This document shows, one piece after another, positions 48,894-58,815 of a DNA stretch of 64,000 nucleotides. The notes below the pieces were generated by a model. That model was not told the origin of the DNA. It did no database searches and saw nothing but the letters and a program-made list of their open reading frames with translations. Each line of letters begins with the position of its first letter. Positions within the stretch are counted from its first letter, which is position 1. The stretch is from Euryarchaeota archaeon (GTDB lineage Archaea; Thermoplasmatota; SW-10-69-26; JACQPN01): the NCBI GenBank assembly GCA_016207515.1, contig JACQPN010000009.1:62001-126000 (forward strand), read 5' to 3'. Made by a program: the position numbers and the translations under genes.

Positions 48894-49124
48894 CTAAGCC
48901 GATTCTTCCCCGTCGCCCGCCCACCACGCGCGAAGGTCAAGCCCCGAGGCCGACACCCAACCGACCACGAACGACAAGGCCAAGCCCATCGAACCGACGA
49001 GGATCGTCCAGATCGTCGTCCAATCGTCGATCGTGCCCGCCCTGACCGTAGCGAGCAGAGTGTTCACCGCCGAGAAACCGAGCACGACGCTCGCAACCAA
49101 CCCCAACCACTTCGGTTCCGACAT
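48894..49124 (-). CDS. Small two-helix membrane protein
   Basis: 76 residues. Two transmembrane helices (WLGLVASVVLGFSAVNTLL and ILVGSMGLALSFVVGWV) are separated by a short loop with TIDDWTTIW. No family recognised. TTATATTTAC (about 49153-49163, reverse strand) is a good TATA box ~30 nt upstream, which supports expression. Confidence 0.6.
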   Translation of the reverse strand: MSEPKWLGLVASVVLGFSAVNTLLATVRAGTIDDWTTIWTILVGSMGLALSFVVGWVSASGLDLRAWWAGDGEESA

Positions 49125-49361
49125 GATGCCACCGGCATCGTCTCAGGTTCAATGAGTAAATATAACAGTCGGCCGGTCACTTGGGCCGCTAGGTACCGGC
49201 GCCACTCATTGAAATACGACAAGAGCGCGCTCCGACAGTCTTCCAAGGGGCGATGGTGGACATGGAAACCTTACCCCGACACAGCCTTCAAGCCAAGCGG
49301 CGGGTCGCTCGGAGCGCGTGACTGACCGACTGAACTGTTTCTCTCTCCTCTCGGCGCCGAG

Positions 49362-50879
49362 ATGAAGATTCAACATGGAGTCCACAACCCTTATCGGGCC
49401 CCACGCGTAACGATCGGCGTGAAACGGCTCCTGCTCCTCACACTCGTCGGCAGCCTACTCGGCGGCTGTGTCGCTCCTCCAGCCCAAGAATCCGGCATCG
49501 GACTTGAGATGGAGACGGCATCGACGTTGGCATCCCCAGCGACCGACTTCCTGTACTCCTGCCCTTCCGGCCAGGCCTCCGCGACTCCATGCCTCACGAC
49601 GGTGGCCCGACCGGGGGCGCGTGTACTCGAACCATACGCCGCAGTACACCCCACAAACCCCAATGTGATGGCTGTCCAGGCGACCGAGTACCCATCTGTC
49701 GGCGACCCCGCGGCGAGGCTCGAGACGACCGACGCCAGGTACGTTACTCAAGCACTGTACATCACCGAAGACGGTGGAAAGTCCTGGCGCGTCACACAGC
49801 TCCCGCTACCGACGGGCCAAGGGACCGGTATCGATTCGACGTTTGCCCCCGAGGGGCAGGATCCGGCGATACTGTTCGGGCCCGACGCCAGACTGCACGT
49901 CACGGCTCTATGGAATCCCGGGACCGTCGAGGACGAGGTAAGCGGCATGGTCCTTGGCGGCCCGTTGGACTACAAGACCATCTACCAACACTCCGACGAC
50001 CTCGGAAGGTCGTGGTCGAAACCCCAAGTCCTCGACGGCACCTCCGGCTTCGAGGATAGGAACTGGCTCATCCGCGACCCCGAAACGGGCACCCTCTACG
50101 CCACGTGGCAGGTGGACACCTCCAAAGCGGTCCACGAGCGACGCACCGCGATCGTGTGGAGCCGCGACAACGGAGACACCTGGACGAAGCTCGACAAGAA
50201 CGTCTGGCCCGACTGCGCCCGCGGGGGCCGCGGCACCGTCGAGTCGGGCGCTCTCCTCGTCCCATGCAGGCACGAAGAGCCGACGGGCTCCGCGACGTTA
50301 CGCGTCTACCGGTTCGAACCCTCGGCCGGTCCGCCGGTGCTGCTCTCGGAGTTGAGGATGGGCGGCCAACTCCCCATCCTCACGCGCTCGTCGGACACAC
50401 GTCTCCTGATGACGTTCGATACCTGTTTCTGGGCGGCACCCGACTGCAACCTGGAGACACTGCTCGTCGAAAGCCGGGACGGGGGCCGCTCGTGGACGAA
50501 CCCGGTGAGCCTGCGGACGCTCATCGACGGCGAGTGGCCGGGATGGATCCGGGTGATGTGGGCGGAGGCGGACGGATCCGGTTCCACGCACCTGTTGGTG
50601 TGGACCACAAGGACCGGGACGGAAGTACCGCTGACCAGCACGCGGACGGTCGATTACGGGATCCAGCATCTCGTCATCGGACCGGGTGTCACCAAGTCAT
50701 CCGCGATCCAACTGATGGCTTGGAAGGATCAGGATTCACCGCATGACATGTTCGTGAGCGGCCACCGCGCCGTGGGGGACTTCCTCGGTCTCTCATGGGG
50801 CGGCGAGAGGGCCCTCATCGCTCTGACCGTCAAGGGCGACATGCACGTCGGCCTCATCGAACCGGTGCACGCCCAATAG
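49362..50879 (+). CDS. Secreted sialidase-like beta-propeller lipoprotein (Asp-box repeats)
   Basis: 505 residues. A basic N-terminus and signal (KRLLLLTLVGSLLGGC) have a lipobox Cys near residue 36, predicting a lipid anchor. Four Asp-box turns mark a six-bladed propeller: TEDGGKSW, SDDLGRSW, SRDNGDTW and SRDGGRSW. No full neuraminidase catalytic set (Arg triad, Tyr) is evident, so hydrolase activity is uncertain; many such archaeal proteins are binding propellers. A non-lipidated relative lies at 58862-60358. Confidence 0.82.
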   Translation: MKIQHGVHNPYRAPRVTIGVKRLLLLTLVGSLLGGCVAPPAQESGIGLEMETASTLASPATDFLYSCPSGQASATPCLTTVARPGARVLEPYAAVHPTNPNVMAVQATEYPSVGDPAARLETTDARYVTQALYITEDGGKSWRVTQLPLPTGQGTGIDSTFAPEGQDPAILFGPDARLHVTALWNPGTVEDEVSGMVLGGPLDYKTIYQHSDDLGRSWSKPQVLDGTSGFEDRNWLIRDPETGTLYATWQVDTSKAVHERRTAIVWSRDNGDTWTKLDKNVWPDCARGGRGTVESGALLVPCRHEEPTGSATLRVYRFEPSAGPPVLLSELRMGGQLPILTRSSDTRLLMTFDTCFWAAPDCNLETLLVESRDGGRSWTNPVSLRTLIDGEWPGWIRVMWAEADGSGSTHLLVWTTRTGTEVPLTSTRTVDYGIQHLVIGPGVTKSSAIQLMAWKDQDSPHDMFVSGHRAVGDFLGLSWGGERALIALTVKGDMHVGLIEPVHAQ

Positions 50880-50899
50880 AAAAGCAGACGGCGATGAGG

Positions 50900-52063
50900 C
50901 TACTTTTCCAAGGATAGCGCGTGCTCGGCGATGATCAACTTCTGGATCTCGTTCGTCCCCTCGTAGATGCCGCATATCTTGGCGTCCCGGAAGTATCGTT
51001 CCACGGGCATGTCCTGCGTGTAGCCGACGCCGCCGTGGAGCTGTACTGCGTTCTCGGTCACCCGCATCGCGGCCTCTGCGGTGAAGAGCTTCGCGATCGA
51101 AACGGCCTGCCGGTTGTCCAGCCCTGCGTCCTTCATCGCGGCCGCGTGATAGACGAGATGGCGCGACGCCTCGAGGTCGACGGTCATCTCGGCGATTAGT
51201 TCCTGGACGAGTTGGAAGCGACCTATGGCGCGGCCGAAGGTCTTCCGGTTCTTGACGTATTCGATCGACGCGTCAAGTGCCGCGGACATGATGCCCACGG
51301 CGCCGGCCGCCACCGAGAGGCGCCCGAAGTTCAGGATGGTCATCGCCACTTTCCAACCGTCTCCTTCCTTCCCGATCATGTGGTCCGCCGGGATCTCGCA
51401 ATCCTCGAACACCAGCTCGGCCGTGTGACTTGCCCTAAGCCCGAGCTTGTTCGTGGTCCAGACCGTGCCAGGCTGGAATCCCGGCGTCCCTTTCTCGACC
51501 ATGAAGACCGAGATCCCCTTGTGCCGATCGTCCTTCTCGACGGGGCTCGTGCGCGCGAAGAACACGACATAATCGGCGATGTCGCCGTCGGATATCCAGA
51601 TCTTTCGACCGTTCACGATCCACTTGTCCCCCTTTCTCACGGCGGTGGTCTGTTGGTTCGCGGCGTCCGAACCGGCTTCCGGCTCGGACAATGCCCAAGC
51701 GCCGCGCCGCTCGCCCGTCGCAATCGGTGTGAGCCACTTCTGCTTCTGCGCCTCGCTTGCGAAGTGCAATAACGTCATCCCGGCGAGGCTCGTGTTCACT
51801 GAAACCGTCGTTCGCAGAGACGAGCAGCCGCGTGCGACCTCCTCGGTGAGCATCGCATAACCGAGTGAATCGAGCCCGGCGCCCCCGTACTCTGGGGGGA
51901 TGGGTGCTCCTAGTATCCCGAGTTTTCCCATCTTGCGAAACACCTCATGCGGGATCTCGCCGGCCTCCTCCCATTGGTTCACAAAAGGCTTGACCTCCTT
52001 TTCTATGAATTCGCGGGCGGTCTTGCGCATCAACTCGTGTTCCGGGGTCGCCTTGATGAGCAT
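50900..52063 (-). CDS. Acyl-CoA dehydrogenase
   Basis: 387 residues, standard length. It oxidises acyl-CoA at the alpha-beta bond using FAD. Conserved FAD/substrate segments: WALSEPEAGSDAANQ, WISDGDIADYVVFFART, RKTFGRAIGRFQLVQ, LHGGVGYTQDMPVERYFRDAK; the catalytic Glu is at about 368 in IYEGTNEIQ. It likely serves short- or branched-chain fatty-acid or amino-acid breakdown. No other beta-oxidation gene is near, so it needs partners elsewhere. Confidence 0.96.
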   Translation of the reverse strand: MLIKATPEHELMRKTAREFIEKEVKPFVNQWEEAGEIPHEVFRKMGKLGILGAPIPPEYGGAGLDSLGYAMLTEEVARGCSSLRTTVSVNTSLAGMTLLHFASEAQKQKWLTPIATGERRGAWALSEPEAGSDAANQQTTAVRKGDKWIVNGRKIWISDGDIADYVVFFARTSPVEKDDRHKGISVFMVEKGTPGFQPGTVWTTNKLGLRASHTAELVFEDCEIPADHMIGKEGDGWKVAMTILNFGRLSVAAGAVGIMSAALDASIEYVKNRKTFGRAIGRFQLVQELIAEMTVDLEASRHLVYHAAAMKDAGLDNRQAVSIAKLFTAEAAMRVTENAVQLHGGVGYTQDMPVERYFRDAKICGIYEGTNEIQKLIIAEHALSLEK

Positions 52064-52126
52064 GATATCCTCTATCCGGGAAAGATAGGGCCGCGACGGA
52101 TGAAGGTTTTGCCCTTGGGCAGGGGG

Positions 52127-54634
52127 TCAAGCCTTCGTGGGTAGCGAGAAGGTGAAACTCGTCCCATGCCCTGGCCCTTCGCTTTCGACCCAGAGGCGGC
52201 CGCCGTGGAGGCCCACAAGGCCCTTGGAGATGTAGAGGCCGAGGCCGGTCCCCCCCTTTGGTCTTCCAGCGCCCTCATGGACCTGGCTGAAGGGCTGGAA
52301 GAGTTGCCTCATCTGCCCCTGCGTGAGCCCGACACCCGTATCCGAGACGTGGACGACCACTTCTTGCCCGTGCGCTTCGGCATCGACCACGACCTCGCCG
52401 CCGGCCGGCGTGAACTTTATCGCGTTGCTTAGAAGGTTTCCGAGCACCTGTGTAAGCCGCAGCGGGTCCGCTGTCACCGTGAGGCCCGCCGCGACGTGCG
52501 TCTCCAACTTGACGCCCGATGCCACGGCGAGGGGCCCGAACGAATCCACCGCCTCAGTGACGGCACCTCCGAGATCGAGTGGTTTGGGTTCGAGTTTCAT
52601 CCGTCCCCCTTCGAGTCGTGCGACGTCGAGCATCTCGCCGACGAGGGTCGCAAGCCGGTCGTTGTTCCGCACGACCATGTCCACGGCCCTTTTCTGTTCC
52701 GGCGTGAGCTCTCCGCGGTCGCCGTTCTGCAACAGGTGCAACTGCACCTTGATCGGTGTCAGCGGGGTGGCGAGTTCGTGCGCTGCCATGTTGATGAACT
52801 GCGACTTGTACCTGTTCATCTCATCGAGTCTTCGGGCGTCCGCGCGCGCCGCATCGGCATTCTCCCGCTCGGTGACGTCGCGCACGGCTGCTATCACCTG
52901 CATCCCCCCCTCCGTCTCTATCGGGTTCAGCCTTACCTCGACGGGGACTTCGCTCCCGTCTTTTCGCTGCGCCCTTAGTTCGAGCCCGCGGTCCATGGGC
53001 CGCGACTGCGGGACCTGGTTGAAGGAATCCAGATGGCCCTCGTAGGCCTCGCGGAACCGTTTCGGAAGAAGGATCTCGACCGGTCTTCCCACCACCTCTT
53101 CGTTCGTGAATCCGAATATCTTCTCGACCTCGGGACTCGCGTAGGCGATGTTCCCTTCTGTCCCGACAAGGAGCATGCCGTCGGGGGCGGATTCGAGGAC
53201 GACTTTGAACCGCTCTTCGGCAAGCCTCGTCGCGGTGATGTCCTGGGCGGTGCCGAACATGCGAACGGTCTTTCCGGCGCCGTCGACCTCCACCGTTCCA
53301 CGCGAACGGATCCAACGGATCTCGCTCCCGGAAAGCGTGGTGCGGTGTTCGAACGTGAAAGGGCGATGCGACTTGTACGCTTCCATGATGATCATGTCCA
53401 CGCGGTCGCGGTCCTCCGGATGGACGCGTTGGAGGAACAACTCGTAATTCACGTCGACGGCGCCGGGCCGGAGTCCGAAGATGCGGTAAAGCTCATCTGA
53501 CCATGCCACGTGATTTTGCGCGACGTTCCATTCCCAACTCCCGACATGCGCGATCCGCTGCGCGTCCGCGAGCTGCGTTTCACTGGCCCGAAGCCGTACT
53601 TCCGTGCGACGACGCTCGTCGACCTCGCGTTCGAGCGCTCTCATGGCATGCATGAGCGACGAGGTCCGCTCTGCGACCCGTTTTTCGAGGTTGTCGCGGC
53701 CCTCACGAAGCGCGTCCGAAACGGCGCGACGTTCGTTCACCGCGGCCGCGAAGGCGAGCGCCGTGGCCGACAGGACGCCGGTGCGGACCTGAAGCCAAAG
53801 CAGGGCCTCGTTCGGGTCGGGCGTCTGGAACGGGCCGAACCCGGACACGGTAGCGGACACGGCGACACCCGACATCAGCGTCGTGATGAGGGCCGCCCCG
53901 ATGGGGCCGAACCTGAAAGCCGCCCACGCGACGACCGGGAGGATGAGGAATTGGAACGACGAGTTCCCTCCGACGGGGACTCCTAGAGGCGCCACTACGA
54001 TGGCAGACGCGATAAAGGCCGAAGCCACAAGCCCGACGCTTTCCGCGATGCGCGTAACGGCGACGTCCCTCCACCGGTGGTTCGCCAATAGGACGAGGGG
54101 AGGGGCGAATATCAGGGCCCCGGTCGCGTCCCCGAGCCACCAGGTGAGAAAGACTTGGGAAGAGAGTCCAGGCGCGACGAGGCCCGAGAGGCCAAGTATC
54201 GTCACGCCGATCGTTGCGCTCACCGCCGTGCCTACTAGCCCGGCAAGGACAGCGAACGCAACCACGTCCCGCGCCCTCTCGAACGCGAAACGGCCCCTCG
54301 CGAAACGGTTCACTAGATAGGCGGCGGTCAAGGCTTCAAGAGCGTTTCCGGTCGCGATGCCCAGCGACGTCGTGACACCGCCGGCGGTGGTCACGTTCAC
54401 AAGGAACGCGCCGACAAAGACCGCGGGCCACGCCGCGTAGCCGAGAAGGAGCATCGCGGCGATGGCGATCCCCGTTGGTGGCCACACGGCCGTGGCGCTC
54501 GCGTTGACGATGGCAAGGGTGAGCCCGAACTTTCCGGCAAGAAAGTAAAGGGCGGCGACGCAGCCCAGGATCAAGAACCGCGCGGCGGCGCCTCGTGTCG
54601 CGAGCGCCCGACGCGGCCAGACCTCGTTTCGCAT
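52127..54634 (-). CDS. MASE1-PAS-PAS sensor histidine kinase
   Basis: 835 residues. An N-terminal MASE1-type membrane domain with about eight helices (20-300) is followed by a coiled coil (305-350), PAS 1 (about 355-470, GSWEWNVAQNHVAWSDELYR), PAS 2 (about 475-590, SAPDGMLLVGTEGNIAYAS), HisKA with phospho-acceptor His619 (NMAAHELATPLTPIK), and HATPase with SDTGVGL and GGTGLGLYIS. It would autophosphorylate in response to a membrane or cytosolic signal. No receiver protein is adjacent, so its partner is elsewhere. TTTATGAA (about 54656-54663, reverse strand) is a TATA box near -26. The type is bacterial in origin. Confidence 0.93.
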   Translation of the reverse strand: MRNEVWPRRALATRGAAARFLILGCVAALYFLAGKFGLTLAIVNASATAVWPPTGIAIAAMLLLGYAAWPAVFVGAFLVNVTTAGGVTTSLGIATGNALEALTAAYLVNRFARGRFAFERARDVVAFAVLAGLVGTAVSATIGVTILGLSGLVAPGLSSQVFLTWWLGDATGALIFAPPLVLLANHRWRDVAVTRIAESVGLVASAFIASAIVVAPLGVPVGGNSSFQFLILPVVAWAAFRFGPIGAALITTLMSGVAVSATVSGFGPFQTPDPNEALLWLQVRTGVLSATALAFAAAVNERRAVSDALREGRDNLEKRVAERTSSLMHAMRALEREVDERRRTEVRLRASETQLADAQRIAHVGSWEWNVAQNHVAWSDELYRIFGLRPGAVDVNYELFLQRVHPEDRDRVDMIIMEAYKSHRPFTFEHRTTLSGSEIRWIRSRGTVEVDGAGKTVRMFGTAQDITATRLAEERFKVVLESAPDGMLLVGTEGNIAYASPEVEKIFGFTNEEVVGRPVEILLPKRFREAYEGHLDSFNQVPQSRPMDRGLELRAQRKDGSEVPVEVRLNPIETEGGMQVIAAVRDVTERENADAARADARRLDEMNRYKSQFINMAAHELATPLTPIKVQLHLLQNGDRGELTPEQKRAVDMVVRNNDRLATLVGEMLDVARLEGGRMKLEPKPLDLGGAVTEAVDSFGPLAVASGVKLETHVAAGLTVTADPLRLTQVLGNLLSNAIKFTPAGGEVVVDAEAHGQEVVVHVSDTGVGLTQGQMRQLFQPFSQVHEGAGRPKGGTGLGLYISKGLVGLHGGRLWVESEGPGHGTSFTFSLPTKA

Positions 54635-54711
54635 CGGACTGAGTCTCGACCAACCTATTCATAAACCAAGAGGAAAAACGTCTTAAAGCGGTTCCGGCGC
54701 GCCGTTGAGCC

Positions 54712-55797
54712 CTATCCGCCGTTGACCCATGTCCTTACGTGGGACAGCGCAGAGAAGCGCGCGTCGGACACCAACACATCGTAGTTGCCTTCCACCAAGT
54801 CGACCGACCACAGGCCGCCGGGGCCGCATGGCTTCTCCGTGAGGTTCAACGGATCGCTGCAGTTGTCGGCGACGACGACGCGTCCCGGTGAGACTTCCTG
54901 AAGGCCCCACAAGGCACCGGCCACGCCGATGCGTGCGGCCACGCGCGACTCGCCCGTAGCTGGCTTCACGACGTGGATCAAACCGCCTGGGGCGTACTCG
55001 GAGATCGCGACCTCGCCGTTTCGAAGAATGGTCAACGCTTCGGGGTAACGGAAATCTTTTCCCGCCGTCACGAGGGTTGCTGCGCCGTTCGTCGCGTCGA
55101 TCTTCCACAACGCACCGGCGCCGGCGTCGTCGGAAGTGTCCGATGGCGTGACAGCCGTGTGGTTGGTGCTGCTCGTCACGAGGTAGACGTTTCCGGCCCT
55201 GTCCGCCTCGATGTCGAGCCAATTGAAGACACCGACGCCGAACCTGGGGTCGGAAGCCAGGAGGCTGACTTCGCCCGTCTCGACGTCGATGGCCAATACG
55301 CGTGTTTCCCAGCCCGGGGAGTTCTCGACGTCCACGGCGATGGGCGTGAGCCTCCCCGTATCGGCCACCAACAACCTTCCGTCCGGAAGGCCCGTGATCC
55401 CAAGCGGCCCTGTGATCAGGCCGCCCGCCGCGAGTGTCTTCATGGACATCGTACCGAAATCGAAGGACACGACGGAAGGCGAATCGCCGGCAAGCGTCCC
55501 ATAGAGGCGCTTGCCCGACCAGCGGATGGAGGAGATGTAGGACCCGTCCGGAATAGCCGGCGTGAACTCCAACGACGAAGCGGACCCGTCGGTAGCGTTT
55601 ATCCGGTAGAGGGTCCCACTCGTGTCGGCGGCGATGAGGTCGACCGGTAGACGAGGCATGCTCTCGTTCGCCGTCGTGTTACCTGCATCGACTCCACCAG
55701 CGGGGCCCGAGGGGGCCGTGTCGGCGCCACCGCCTGGCTCATCGGCCACGCAACCGGTGAGAATGAGAGCGATGGCGATTGCCGGCATGGCCTTCAT
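54712..55797 (-). CDS. Secreted NHL/SMP-30-like beta-propeller lipoprotein
   Basis: 361 residues from ATG 55795-55797 (MKAMPAIAIALILTGC, lipobox Cys16). A short polar linker with GAGNTTANES-like composition leads to a propeller with repeats such as GITGLPDGRLLVADTG, LDIEADRAGNVYLVT and LTILRNGEVAISEYA, as in NHL/SMP-30 sugar-lactonase-like folds. No metal-binding residues can be assigned safely. It would sit on the outer face of the membrane. GGGGAG before the ATG is a possible ribosome binding site, uncommon in this window. Confidence 0.8.
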   Translation of the reverse strand: MKAMPAIAIALILTGCVADEPGGGADTAPSGPAGGVDAGNTTANESMPRLPVDLIAADTSGTLYRINATDGSASSLEFTPAIPDGSYISSIRWSGKRLYGTLAGDSPSVVSFDFGTMSMKTLAAGGLITGPLGITGLPDGRLLVADTGRLTPIAVDVENSPGWETRVLAIDVETGEVSLLASDPRFGVGVFNWLDIEADRAGNVYLVTSSTNHTAVTPSDTSDDAGAGALWKIDATNGAATLVTAGKDFRYPEALTILRNGEVAISEYAPGGLIHVVKPATGESRVAARIGVAGALWGLQEVSPGRVVVADNCSDPLNLTEKPCGPGGLWSVDLVEGNYDVLVSDARFSALSHVRTWVNGG

Positions 55798-55960
55798 CGA
55801 CTCCCCTTTGGGGGTCGAGGGATTAACCATTGTCGCTACGGCACTGGAACGAGGAGCGGAACACGACGCGTCGCCCCGACGGGGATCAGCCGGTGGAAGA
55901 GGCCCGAACGTCGGCTGTTGTGGGCCGCGCCTCTGGCGGGCCACGTCAAGTCACGACGCA

Positions 55961-56419
55961 CTATTTCAGTTCGTAAAGGATCTCCACTTCCACCGGGACG
56001 CCCATCGGAAGTTCCGCCACACCGATCGTCGTCCTTGCGTGCTTCCCGTTCTCGCCCCAGACCTTCACGAGGAAATCCGAGGCACCGTTCGCCACCTTGT
56101 GGGCGTCGATGAAACCCGGCGCCGTGGCGACGAAGCAGTTGACGCGCACGATGCGAGCGACGTTGTCAAGGTCGCCCGTCGCGTCCTTCACGTAGGCGAG
56201 GCTATTGAGGACGCAAAGGACGGCGGCCTTCTGCGCCTCTTCCAAAGTCAGGTCCTTGCCGACCTTTCCCGTCCACTGGGGCTTCGCCTCGATCGTTGGA
56301 ATCGTCCCCGCGACGTGGAGAAGATTGCCGGTCCGCACCGTCGGGATGTATGAAGCGACTGGGCGCGTGGTCATGGGAAGGGTGTGGCCGAATTCTTTGA
56401 GTTTGTTTTCAATCATCAT
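55961..56419 (-). CDS. RidA (YjgF/YER057c/UK114) family protein
   Basis: 152 residues from ATG 56417-56419. The family core is LLHVAGTIPTIEAKPQWTGKVG, then LNSLAYVKDATGDLDNVARIVRVNCFV, GASDFLVKVWGENGKHARTTIGVAELPMGVPVEVE, with the conserved Arg of ARTTIGVAELP. RidA deaminates reactive enamine/imine intermediates from amino-acid metabolism. It is slightly longer than usual (about 128-130). CTTATTTGCGG (about 56447-56457, reverse strand) is the TATA box. Confidence 0.9.
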   Translation of the reverse strand: MMIENKLKEFGHTLPMTTRPVASYIPTVRTGNLLHVAGTIPTIEAKPQWTGKVGKDLTLEEAQKAAVLCVLNSLAYVKDATGDLDNVARIVRVNCFVATAPGFIDAHKVANGASDFLVKVWGENGKHARTTIGVAELPMGVPVEVEILYELK

Positions 56420-56662
56420 CTTATCAAAACCCCGCAGAGGGCCGCTCCGCAAATAAGAATTGTGGCTCCAAGTCCCGCCTTCGTGGCGCAACCGCCGACG
56501 CTCATGATCGGGTCCGTGTCCACGTCCTGACCGGCGCATGAGGGTGCGAACATGTGTCCGACGGAAACGTTCCGTCCGAGCGCTACGAGGCGAGGACGGC
56601 CTGGGCTGAGGTTGCGGCGATCGCCAAGGCGAGAATGAGAACGAGGGACGGTCGGCCCAAGC

Positions 56663-58411
56663 TCAGCACCCCCGCGCGAACGCGAACGCGTACCCGACCG
56701 TCGCGACCTCGTCGCCGTTCAGCGTCACGTGGACGCCCTTCGCGACAACGCCTTGGGAGGCGGTCGAGTGCTGCTCGTTCAACACGATGCGCACGCCCGC
56801 GGCATCGACGACGGTGTTGGGCGGGATGAGGCCCGCATCTTCCACGAGTGGAACGCCATCGAGGAGGAGGCGCGCGATCTTGAAGCCCGCACTGTTCCCC
56901 GCGCACGTGGAGCGCGCGTGCGTCGCGACGCCCAGCGCTTCGAGGACGCGCCCGTCGGGAAGCGGAACGACCGCGTGCGCGACGTTCGCGCTCGAATCGA
57001 TCCCACTCGCGTTGCCCTTGACGCGACCCTCAAGGATGCTGAGGCTTGCGCCGAGCGCCGCGGGCTCTTGCGCCGCGAGGCGGACGTCCGCCGTGGGCGC
57101 GGCGCGCACGAGGCCCGTGTCGGACGTCTTGCTATCGGCGAGGTCGAGCGCGTACGCGCGGCCCCAGCCGACGTCTTGAATCTCGTATTCGGCGACGAGA
57201 CCGTCGCCGTAGCCGACGCCGGGCGCGCCCGCGTAGAGGCGCTCGCCGCTCAGGGCGACGGACGCGCCAAGGTTCGCGAACCCCGGGGAGCTGTAGTCGA
57301 GGTTCCGCAGCCAATTCGTCGTGACCCATCCACCATCGGGAAGATGGTGGTAGACGTCGACTGCGCCGATGTTCATGCCCGCCGTGTTCGCGTTGTCGAA
57401 GGGAGAGCCGACAAGAAGGGTCGGCCCCGTGATCTGCATCGAAGTCCCGTAACCACCAAGGCCGTGAAGCCAGGGGGGGGTGGACGGCGTGATGACCTTC
57501 CCGGGACCCCACGCTCCGCTCGACTGGTCGAAGACCGTGACGCGTCGGATCCCGTCGTCGAACGAGGCGGACGAAACGATCGCGCCGTCGCCCATCGCGA
57601 GCGACACGCCCGTCCACGGTACGAGGCCCGGCACCTCGGGTGGCGCGAGGAGCCTCGCCGCATGCGCCCACGCGCCATTCCCTTGGCGCTCGAAGACGTG
57701 GATCGAGCCGTACCTGCCGTCCACGAGCTCACCAGGAGCCCCCAGGGCGACCTGGTCCCCGTGGAAGGCGACCGAATAACCCAGACCCGACCACACGGGC
57801 GGGTCGAGCGTGAGTTTCGCGACCTCCGTGAACGTTCCGTCGGGGTCGAGGTCGAACACGAAACCCGCGGCCTGTCCGGGCGGGTAGTATGCCCCCCACG
57901 GGGCGCCCACCACGAGGCGGTCGTCGTGGAACGCGAGGCCCCAGCCGAACCCGTGGACGCCGGCGGTGACCTGCGGCTTGAGGATCTGGACGAGCTCCCA
58001 GCCGGAGGGCCCTTCGTGGTAGACGTAGACGACGCTCGTCGTGCCGTCGTTCCCGGCATACATGCCCACGACGGCCGTGCTCCCTTGGATCCCCACGTGG
58101 TGGCCGAACCCGCCGGTGGGGTCGAGGCGAGGATCGACGATGCGGGCCTCCACGTTCCACGCGCCGTCCTCGCCGCGCGCGAGGATGAAGACCTCATCAG
58201 ATCGCGTCGGACCGTAGAACCGGTCCCAGCTTCCCGCGATCATGCGGTCCCCGTCGACGGCGAGCGACACGCCGAACATGCCGTGCGTCCCGGGCGCGGG
58301 GATCTTCTGGGACGGGAACGTCGCGTCCGAGGGCGACAATGCGACCGCGCCAATCGTGACGAGCCCGATCAGGACGAGCGCGCCCGGGATCGCGGCCCTT
58401 CGCGGGGCCAT
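56663..58411 (-). CDS. Secreted FG-GAP beta-propeller protein with C-terminal GYAFAFARGC
   Basis: 582 residues. A signal/anchor helix (GALVLIGLVTIGAVALS, about 10-26) is followed by a propeller (about 35-400) of FG-GAP-like blades: FGVSLAVDGDRMIAGSW, FGHHVGIQGSTAVVGMY, LGYSVAFHGDQVALGAP, LGASVALSGERLYAGAP. The C-terminal ~150 residues form another beta domain resembling choice-of-anchor proteins, ending GYAFAFARGC. The same decapeptide with one change ends the short frame immediately upstream. No enzyme motif is visible; adhesion or scaffolding is likely. Confidence 0.8.
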   Translation of the reverse strand: MAPRRAAIPGALVLIGLVTIGAVALSPSDATFPSQKIPAPGTHGMFGVSLAVDGDRMIAGSWDRFYGPTRSDEVFILARGEDGAWNVEARIVDPRLDPTGGFGHHVGIQGSTAVVGMYAGNDGTTSVVYVYHEGPSGWELVQILKPQVTAGVHGFGWGLAFHDDRLVVGAPWGAYYPPGQAAGFVFDLDPDGTFTEVAKLTLDPPVWSGLGYSVAFHGDQVALGAPGELVDGRYGSIHVFERQGNGAWAHAARLLAPPEVPGLVPWTGVSLAMGDGAIVSSASFDDGIRRVTVFDQSSGAWGPGKVITPSTPPWLHGLGGYGTSMQITGPTLLVGSPFDNANTAGMNIGAVDVYHHLPDGGWVTTNWLRNLDYSSPGFANLGASVALSGERLYAGAPGVGYGDGLVAEYEIQDVGWGRAYALDLADSKTSDTGLVRAAPTADVRLAAQEPAALGASLSILEGRVKGNASGIDSSANVAHAVVPLPDGRVLEALGVATHARSTCAGNSAGFKIARLLLDGVPLVEDAGLIPPNTVVDAAGVRIVLNEQHSTASQGVVAKGVHVTLNGDEVATVGYAFAFARGC

Positions 58412-58414
58412 ACT

Positions 58415-58600
58415 TCAGCACCCTCTCGTGAAGGCGAATGCGTAGCCGATGAAGGTCGTCGGATCCGCCCCGGATGGCTCGGGTGCGAGCCGAGGGCCGC
58501 TCGGCGGCATCGTGGGAAGCGCCATTGCGGGCGCCGCTCCGCCTCGCCCGCTGCGAGACGCAAAACCACGTGACCGACTCTGACTCCGAAGTAGTGCCAT
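58415..58600 (-). pseudogene. Short frame ending GYAFAFTRGC, probable remnant of a paralogue
   Basis: 61 codons from ATG 58598-58600, Arg/Ser/Pro-rich, then DPTTFIGYAFAFTRGC at the end, nearly the C-terminus of the FG-GAP protein that begins 3 nt downstream. The most economical reading is the 3' remnant of a deleted tandem duplicate. A genuine small protein cannot be ruled out. Confidence 0.45.
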
Positions 58601-58741
58601 TCTCAGCCTCCGCTCTGTAGCACCCCGGTGGCTACATAATGGTTCCCTCCGATTCTCGTAAAGGGTCGGTGGGTGTCGGCCGCCACCCGCGCCTTGGCGA
58701 CCTGGCTTCGTGATGCCGCCCCTTCGTTTCACAGCCGCTAT

Positions 58742-58815
58742 CACGACGATTCGACAGCCGCTTTCACTACGATCCAGCAGCCACTCTCACTACGATCCAG
58801 CAGCCACTCTCACGA
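58742..58815. repeat. 23-bp direct repeats upstream of the propeller gene
   Basis: CACTACGATCCAGCAGCCACTCT occurs at 58765-58787 and 58788-58810, preceded by a diverged copy (CACGACGATTCGACAGCCGCTTT, 58742-58764) and followed by CACGAATCT. They end 3 nt before the TATA box CTCTATATTAG (58818-58828) of the 58862 gene, where an activator would bind. Confidence 0.75.

Noticed and set aside
56729-58573. A 614-codon open frame antisense to the FG-GAP gene
   Set aside because: It is a mirror of GC-rich coding sequence: Arg/Asp/Val-rich, no motifs, no promoter; the opposite strand has signal peptide and propeller repeats.
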